Positions 57,811 through 64,000 of a stretch of 64,000 bases of DNA are shown one piece after another. The stretch's first letter is position 1. The number at the start of each line of letters is the position of its first letter. Under the pieces are notes generated by a model. The model did not search any database and was not told the origin of the DNA. It saw only the letters and a program-made list of their open reading frames with translations. The translations under genes were made by a program, and so were the position numbers. The stretch is from assembly GCA_947503245.1 (NCBI GenBank), contig CANNCV010000002.1:434001-498000 (forward strand), in the 5' to 3' direction. The DNA is from an uncultured Sphingomonadaceae bacterium (GTDB lineage: Bacteria; Pseudomonadota; Alphaproteobacteria; Sphingomonadales; Sphingomonadaceae).

Positions 57811-58842
57811 ATGACCAAGACCACAAAAATCAGCACCCGTACATCAATCCGCAAGCCGAAAATCTCTGTCGTTATGCCGGTTTACAATGTTGAGCGCTAT
57901 GTAGCAGAGGCGGTACAATCGGTTCTGGATCAAAGCTTCGAAGAATTTGAGCTCATCATCGTTGATGATGGCGGCCAAGATGACAGCATCGCCATTTGCT
58001 CAGCATTTAAAGACCCGCGCATTCGCATCATATCACAGCGCAATCGCGGCCTTGCTGGCGCACGCAATACCGGCATTTTGGAATCATGGGGCCGCTATGT
58101 TGCTTTCCTCGATAGTGATGACAGCTGGACGAAAGACAAGCTGATGCTGCATTTCATCCATTTGGAAAATAATCCCGATGTTGATGTCAGCTATAGCGGA
58201 TCACGTTTCATGGACGAAAATGGCCATGCTTTGCGTCAGGCACAAAAACCCAAACTGACCAACATCGATCCGCGCAAAATCTTGCTGCGCAATCCGGTCG
58301 GCAATGGTTCTGCACCGGTAATCCGCCGCACAGCGTTGAACAATGTGGCCTATCGTCACCCGGAAGAATCCTGGCGGCTTTGCTATTTTGATGAAACATT
58401 GCGCCAGTCAGAAGATATTGAAATGTGGTTGCGGCTTTCCATGCTTGGCCAGGCAAAATTTGAAGGTGTTGATGGCCTGTTGACCAATTATCGCATCGTT
58501 GGCGGCGCTTTGTCCGCCAATATTATTGCACAATATGAAAGCTGGGAAACGATGCTCGACAAAACGCGCAGCTATGCCCCGCAATTTGTGGCCCTGCATG
58601 AGCGTGAGGCACGCGCATTTCAGCTGCGTTACCTTGCGCGCCGCGCCATCCAACTGGGTGACGGCACCATGGCCATGATGCTGATCCGTGATGCGATTTC
58701 ATATAGCCTTAAACCATTATACCGCGAACCGGGCCGGTCACTGGCCACCGTTTCCGCCGCTTTGGCCATGCGCTTTTTGCCCACCAACAGCGTTAAAGCT
58801 TTGGCGAACCGATGGACCGGCAGCAAGGCGCTTGTCGGATGA
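57811..58842 (+). CDS. GT2 glycosyltransferase
   Basis: ISVVMPVYNVERYVAEAVQSVLDQSFEEFELIIVDDGGQDDS...AFLDSDDSW. Confidence 0.93.
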   Translation: MTKTTKISTRTSIRKPKISVVMPVYNVERYVAEAVQSVLDQSFEEFELIIVDDGGQDDSIAICSAFKDPRIRIISQRNRGLAGARNTGILESWGRYVAFLDSDDSWTKDKLMLHFIHLENNPDVDVSYSGSRFMDENGHALRQAQKPKLTNIDPRKILLRNPVGNGSAPVIRRTALNNVAYRHPEESWRLCYFDETLRQSEDIEMWLRLSMLGQAKFEGVDGLLTNYRIVGGALSANIIAQYESWETMLDKTRSYAPQFVALHEREARAFQLRYLARRAIQLGDGTMAMMLIRDAISYSLKPLYREPGRSLATVSAALAMRFLPTNSVKALANRWTGSKALVG

Positions 58843-59849
58843 TCAGGCAGCACATTGTACACTTGCTGGAAGATGGCTCTTTTGGCGGTGTTACCGAAAA
58901 TCTGAAACTGTTTGATCGCCCGGAAATGGCGCTGCGATATAGCCATTCTGTCGAAAGAGTGACGCCCGGCTGGTCGATTGCGCCGAAATTAGAGGCCGAT
59001 ATCATCATCATCCACTATTCACATAGCTGGAGCAGACTGCCCTTTTTATGGTCTTTGCGTCAGCGCAATTCGCGCGCAAAGATCATTCACATGGAACATA
59101 GCTATTCAAAGGAATGGGCAGCATTGTCCGTGCCAAATTTGAACCGGCTTAAACGCTTAATGACCAATGTCAGTCGCAATGTGGATGCCCTGATCTGCGT
59201 CTCCGATGCGCAGCGCTATTGGCTCAATACCCTTTCCCCAAAGCTGGCGGAAAAGACACTGACGATAAACCCGTTCAGCGATATGACAGCACTGAAAGCA
59301 TTGAGTCTGGCCAAACCCCATCTTGGCAGACCTTTGACGGTTGGCACTTTTGGGCGTTTTCACCCCGATAAGGGCTTTGATACGCTGATCAACATTTTCG
59401 ATCAGCTTCCCAGCGGATATAATATCCGATTATTGATAGGCGGATTTGGTGAGACAGAGGAAGAGCTGCAAACATTGGCGGCGTGCAACCCTGCGATTGA
59501 ATTTATCGGCCGTGTCGAGGACAAAGCCAATTTCATGCAGCAATGCGATGTCGTCATTGTTCCTTCCAAATATGAAACATTCGGCCTGACCGTTGCAGAG
59601 GCCAAGGCTGCTGGCCGCGCTGTATTGGTTGCCAATGTCGGTGCATTGGTTGAACAGGTTTCAGACCCAAGGCAGATTTGCGACTTTGACAAACCTTCCG
59701 AAGTATTGGCCCGCCTTTCCCGCCTCGACGCTATGCCGCTTGATCGCTTAGCAGAGGAAGGCCGCGCGGACATGGCTGGCTATGAAAAACGTATTATCGA
59801 TGGCTGGACCACATTGCTGGATTGGGGAGCACCGATAGCGGCCCATTAA
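58839..59849 (+). CDS. GT4 glycosyltransferase
   Basis: VGTFGRFHPDKGFDTLINIFDQLPSGYNIRLLIGGFGETEEELQTL...VPSKYETFGLTVAEAKAAGRAV; ATGA overlap. Confidence 0.92.
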   Translation: MIRQHIVHLLEDGSFGGVTENLKLFDRPEMALRYSHSVERVTPGWSIAPKLEADIIIIHYSHSWSRLPFLWSLRQRNSRAKIIHMEHSYSKEWAALSVPNLNRLKRLMTNVSRNVDALICVSDAQRYWLNTLSPKLAEKTLTINPFSDMTALKALSLAKPHLGRPLTVGTFGRFHPDKGFDTLINIFDQLPSGYNIRLLIGGFGETEEELQTLAACNPAIEFIGRVEDKANFMQQCDVVIVPSKYETFGLTVAEAKAAGRAVLVANVGALVEQVSDPRQICDFDKPSEVLARLSRLDAMPLDRLAEEGRADMAGYEKRIIDGWTTLLDWGAPIAAH

Positions 59850-59908
59850 TTGGCGTAACCATATCGACCAAGACCCGATATATAAAACCAAAACCCCCAG
59901 ACCCGAAA

Positions 59909-59941
59909 AAGCCCGTCAGTGATATGCTGGCGGGCTTTTTT
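59909..59941 (+). terminator. Rho-independent terminator
   Basis: AAGCCCGTCAG-tgatatg-CTGGCGGGCTT then T-run, downstream of the GT4 gene. Confidence 0.8.
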
Positions 59942-60258
59942 GTGTGTTATGCAGAGTCAGACACCGTGTTAGGCGGCTAAGAAAGAGGAGAGTTATATGC
60001 ATACCGAAAAGAATAGCGCACGCCCTGTGGAATGAGTTAGGCGGGAGCGTATTACCTTTGCATGGCCACTCCCATCAATAATATGATCGAAAAGCGGCAG
60101 GTATATCGCTATCTACACCCCAAATATCAGATCGTTAGCGGATAGCCCCTAGCATATAAACGCTTCTGATAAGGCTGTGCATGTCTGGTGCCGTGACGTA
60201 AGCGATCACGCTAGGCGGCCTTTATCAAGGCATTATCATTTGGATTATAAGAGCCTGA

Positions 60259-61476
60259 TTACGCGACCATATGCCGGTTATTAGACTGCAGACTTTGGCC
60301 TACAATAATCAGCGCTGGCCAATAGAGATAGGCCAAAGACTCCAGATTTTCGCCAAAGCTGTACATGATCAGCAACAGCACCAGTGATAAAGGCAATCTG
60401 GCATGCGCTTCAAAAAGACATTTGCGCAGCAATATGACCAATGTTGTTACCAAGGGGATAGCCAGCAGAAACAGGCCTGACAGGCCTTTGACAAATAACA
60501 GACCATACCAGCTATGATGGCTGCCAATCGGCATATATTCGACCAGATGCGGCCCGCGTTCAACAATGCCATGGCCAAACCAATAGGCTTCATTCTGCCA
60601 GCGCTCGACCGCTATTCGGCCCAAAGCCTCTCGCACACGTGTGGAGTCCGCCCGCGCGCCAGCAAAATCCGCCTGAAGCGCTTGCCCAATATCAATAATG
60701 TCCAGCGCAAACCAGCCAGCCAATAGCAAGAACGGCGTGCCAAGCAGCCACAAAACGGGACGATTTAGCCGAGAAACAGCAAAAGCTATTGGCCATAACA
60801 ATATCAATCCAACCAGCGCCAGGCGCGATTGCGACAATAGCATGATGGCAAGAGCCGCGATCAGGCCGACAGCCTTCCAACGGATATTCTTCTCTTCCAG
60901 CGCGCACAAAAAGTAGATCAGGCCGATCATTCCGGCTGCGGGCGACCATGGCGCAAAAAACTGCCAGCGCGGGGCATTCGTGCCTGGCTCCAATGTGTAT
61001 AAGATGGTGGCGAAATATTCAGGACCGGACCCGCCCAAAATCTTCAACGGCGAAACCCAGAGCATAGAGGGCAAACCGATATAGGGGGCAGCAAGAAATA
61101 TGGGCAAAACAATCAGTGTAACCGCGCCAACCTTGCACACTGCGCGTACAATAGCGGAGCGTTTGATGGGCAGCACAGCGCCCGCGAACAGAAACAGCGC
61201 GATCAACAACCAGCCCTTTGCCCAGCCTATAGAGGATTTGATAGTCTGGCCCGTGCCCAGCGATTGATCAAAATGGCCAATCCACAACACGATTAACAGG
61301 CCCAACATACCCGCAATCCAGATCATGATGGACATTGGCGGCGCAGGCAAACGGCGCTCTTCCGGCAAATTGGGTGCAATATAATAGAGCAGCAATGCCC
61401 AACCAGCAAAGAGGAAACCCAGCACTGGCCCCGCAATATATAAGCCGCCAACCAACCATAATGGCCATGTGGCCAT
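60259..61476 (-). CDS. O-antigen ligase/polymerase-like membrane protein
   Basis: About 12 TM; FGHGIVERGPHLVEYMPIGSHHSWYGLLFVKGLSGLFLLAIPL is Wzy/WaaL-like. Start uncertain. Confidence 0.85.
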   Translation of the reverse strand: MATWPLWLVGGLYIAGPVLGFLFAGWALLLYYIAPNLPEERRLPAPPMSIMIWIAGMLGLLIVLWIGHFDQSLGTGQTIKSSIGWAKGWLLIALFLFAGAVLPIKRSAIVRAVCKVGAVTLIVLPIFLAAPYIGLPSMLWVSPLKILGGSGPEYFATILYTLEPGTNAPRWQFFAPWSPAAGMIGLIYFLCALEEKNIRWKAVGLIAALAIMLLSQSRLALVGLILLWPIAFAVSRLNRPVLWLLGTPFLLLAGWFALDIIDIGQALQADFAGARADSTRVREALGRIAVERWQNEAYWFGHGIVERGPHLVEYMPIGSHHSWYGLLFVKGLSGLFLLAIPLVTTLVILLRKCLFEAHARLPLSLVLLLIMYSFGENLESLAYLYWPALIIVGQSLQSNNRHMVA

Positions 61477-61490
61477 TATGGCGATTGCGC

Positions 61491-62918
61491 TTATATAAGT
61501 GGCTTGATTTTGTTGATGATCGGTGTGCGGAACCATAACAACATTAATCCGGCAAGCATGAAGAAAGTAGCACCCAATGCCCCTGCCAAAGCAATCAGCA
61601 GAGACGGGCTCGATGTGCTTTTGGGGAGCGAAGGTTGCTCCAGCACTTGAACGAGCGGATAGGATGCGAACGGGTCTTGTTTATTGGTATCAATACGCGC
61701 CAGCGCCGACGAAAACACGGCTTCTGCAACACGGTGATCGCGCGTTAAATCGGCAAGTTCGGAGGCTTGTTCGACAAGCTTTTGCGTCTCCAAAGATTGC
61801 TCTGTAATATCGCGGCGGATTTCCGCTAGGCCAGATGCAGCGGCTTCTTTCTGCGCAGCGCTCACCACCAAAGATTGCATCAGATTAGAGCGCCCCTGCC
61901 CGACCATGATATCGGTGCGCTGCAAAATTGCATTGGCGCCCAGACCGGTCAAAGCCCTGCCCCGTGCTGCCAAAGAAGTGCGCAGTTCTTGGCGTTCAGC
62001 GCTTATCTTGGCCAGATTGGCATGGTTAGGCCCCAAGGTCGCAGACATTTCCTGATATTGCGCATCAACCTTCGCATAACGCTGTGCAATCTCGCCAAAT
62101 TGTGGATCAGAGGCCAGCCGCAGCGATGTGTTCGCAGAGGACGGGTTTTTGCCCAATATCGACGACAAAGAGCCGGTTTCGCTCGACTTTTGTTTCAGGG
62201 CAATACGGGCCTCTCGTTCACGATTGCGCATGGCATCAAGATTGGCGATACGCCCGTTAAACTGATCGAGCGAAACAAGGCCTGTTCGCGCTTGGAAATC
62301 GAGCAAAGCCTGCTGTGTATCGCGGACCTTTTGCTCCAGTTTTTTAAGGTTTTCGCTCTCACCTGCTTCGCGTTGCTCTGCCTCATCATTACGCAGCGCA
62401 TCAAGCTGTTTCAGGAAACTGTTGCGTAGCGCATTGGCGCGTTGTTGTGCTTGCTCAGCCGTTGAACCGCCAATTTCGACTTTGATCAAATTGGTCTGAT
62501 CGGTCAAAGTCACTCGCGGTGCAGGGAATTTGCCAGCATCTTCATCAACCATTTTGGCGCTTTCGTCCAATGTAATATCGGTCATCAACAGACGCTTATA
62601 ATTCTCTGTCGGGCTGAGCGATGCGCTGGAGAAAGCGGAACTGGCATTTGATTGCGCCTGACCGATGCTTTCAACATTGAGCGAGCTGCCAGCACCTGAA
62701 CCTGGCAATATCAACGTGAATTTGCTGCGATATTGTGGCGGTGAGATAGCAAGATAGAGCGCAGTCAAAATCCAGATAACCGCAACCCAGCTACCCGCAG
62801 TAATGAAATAGCGGCGATGACGGCGCAAAAATGGGCGGCGATTGCACCACGCCTGCCATAATTTCTGGGGCAGACCAGGCTCTTCTTGCGCCACATCAAT
62901 TGATGGTGTGTGGCTCAT
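61491..62918 (-). CDS. Polysaccharide co-polymerase / chain-length determinant (Wzz/GumC-like, no kinase domain)
   Basis: TM near N-term, YRSKFTLILPGSG..., long coiled coil, PxxP-TM C-terminus (YPLVQVLEQPSLPKSTSSPSLLIALAGALGATFFMLAGLMLLWF). Confidence 0.88.
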   Translation of the reverse strand: MSHTPSIDVAQEEPGLPQKLWQAWCNRRPFLRRHRRYFITAGSWVAVIWILTALYLAISPPQYRSKFTLILPGSGAGSSLNVESIGQAQSNASSAFSSASLSPTENYKRLLMTDITLDESAKMVDEDAGKFPAPRVTLTDQTNLIKVEIGGSTAEQAQQRANALRNSFLKQLDALRNDEAEQREAGESENLKKLEQKVRDTQQALLDFQARTGLVSLDQFNGRIANLDAMRNREREARIALKQKSSETGSLSSILGKNPSSANTSLRLASDPQFGEIAQRYAKVDAQYQEMSATLGPNHANLAKISAERQELRTSLAARGRALTGLGANAILQRTDIMVGQGRSNLMQSLVVSAAQKEAAASGLAEIRRDITEQSLETQKLVEQASELADLTRDHRVAEAVFSSALARIDTNKQDPFASYPLVQVLEQPSLPKSTSSPSLLIALAGALGATFFMLAGLMLLWFRTPIINKIKPLI

Positions 62919-62920
62919 GA

Positions 62921-64000
62921 TCAATCCAGATTATTGAAAAAGAGGAAAGGCGTTGCAGTCTCACCAATGACGCTGACAACATCGCGCAAGTTCATGGCAA
63001 AGCTGTCATAACAAGCAACGGCATCGCCCGGCATCAGATACGGGTCTTTGCTGTCACGATCAGCCCCGCGCACCAATCCTTCGATAGAGCGAGAAATAAC
63101 AACCGATTTGCCATTGATAGGGTTACGCGAAAACAGAACAATTTTGCGCCCTGCATTCATTGCCGACCCGCCAACACAATTGGCCGAGAACATGGCTTGA
63201 GAGAGGCGGCTGCCATAGGGCAGATTGGTGGCTTCTTTACCGATAGCAGCGCCTGCATTATTATTGGCGGGCCGGCTGAGATTGGACATGAAAACACGGA
63301 TGCCTGGGGCCGTAACCGATGATGGCTTGACCAAGGCTTCCTGAAAACATCCGGCTGATGGCACTATAATCTGGTCACCATCCTGCAATTGAAAGTCTTC
63401 GACAGCGCTGCCATAGACGGCCCCCGACAGATCAACCTGGGTCCAGCGTGTGCCGCGCACGATATAGACACTGCGCAGTTCTGCATCAGGACGCACCCCG
63501 CCCGCTGCACGCAGGCTGGTAGATATGGTCCGGCCAATATTTGTGTCCCCAGCATCAGCGCTATCCAGATTAACAGAACGGGTAACCGCTTGGCGAACAC
63601 CAATACGTTTGACACCGGATTCAAACACTGCACCATTAACGGCGACACCAATGCTGCCCAGTTCCTTAATGGTCAGGCGCACATTATTGGCCAGATCGCG
63701 GACCATGCCTTCGCGCACCAAAAGGCTGCGTACGGCATTTTCCGCTTCGCCCAAGGTGAGACCGCTCAGGGACAGGCTGTAACGGCCCATCAGGCTCAAC
63801 TGGCCAGCACCATTCAGGATATAGGTTTTTGACAACAGATCATCATCTCCCGCAACCGATAATGTAACGCTGTCGCCCGGGTTGAGCCGGTCACCAAAGG
63901 TCTGGTCAAGAAGATCAGGCGCATATTCGTAACGCTGGATCACACCGGGCTGCGGCGCGGTATGGCATTGCTTAACTTGCCGATGATCGGATGGCGCCTG
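62921..64000 (-). CDS. Polysaccharide export protein (Wza/GumB-like, SLBB), 5' end outside window
   Basis: LNPGDSVTLSVAGDDDLLSKTYILNGAGQLSLMGRYSLSLSGLTLGEAENAV; frame open past GTG 63943 to the window edge. Confidence 0.85.
   Translation of the reverse strand, partial: QAPSDHRQVKQCHTAPQPGVIQRYEYAPDLLDQTFGDRLNPGDSVTLSVAGDDDLLSKTYILNGAGQLSLMGRYSLSLSGLTLGEAENAVRSLLVREGMVRDLANNVRLTIKELGSIGVAVNGAVFESGVKRIGVRQAVTRSVNLDSADAGDTNIGRTISTSLRAAGGVRPDAELRSVYIVRGTRWTQVDLSGAVYGSAVEDFQLQDGDQIIVPSAGCFQEALVKPSSVTAPGIRVFMSNLSRPANNNAGAAIGKEATNLPYGSRLSQAMFSANCVGGSAMNAGRKIVLFSRNPINGKSVVISRSIEGLVRGADRDSKDPYLMPGDAVACYDSFAMNLRDVVSVIGETATPFLFFNNLD

Noticed and set aside
1-64000. CRISPR array, retron or known phage-defence island
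   Set aside because: No regularly spaced direct repeats, reverse transcriptase, Cas, restriction-modification or toxin-antitoxin genes were recognised.

Overview
This looks like a 64 kb chromosomal window from an alphaproteobacterium, probably Sphingomonadales-like judged by gene content. All calls come from reading the sequence and the supplied ORF track; no database search was run. Main blocks, left to right: (1) tyrosine catabolism (hpd, maiA) with MarR, a TonB receptor and a cyclic-nucleotide-binding membrane protein. (2) An arsenosugar-type arsenic cluster (TIGR04282- and TIGR04283-like glycosyltransferases, epimerase, ArsM, FAD-disulfide oxidoreductase). (3) A low-GC scar with a frameshifted gene. 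(4) A compact flagellar-type regulatory island (fliA, flgM, sigma-54 activator) with a consensus sigma-54 promoter before fliA and a second sigma-54-like promoter before an apparently unannotated, terminator-ended structured RNA. (5) Housekeeping genes (grxD, bolA, crtZ, SulP, folK, putA, tRNA-Lys). (6) kptA plus a two-component/YHS/MAPEG region containing an unexplained ~1 kb segment with duplicated upstream boxes, small ORFs and a poly-C hairpin. (7) A glucosylglycerate synthesis/phosphorolysis module contiguous with an alginate catabolic operon (PL6, PL17, MFS, SDR, kdgK, eda, GntR). (8) An exopolysaccharide locus with a fused GT26/phosphoglycosyltransferase priming enzyme. The strongest novelty candidate is the sigma-54 / activator / structured-RNA arrangement at 15.9-18.2 kb. 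No CRISPR array, rRNA, transposase or phage module was seen.
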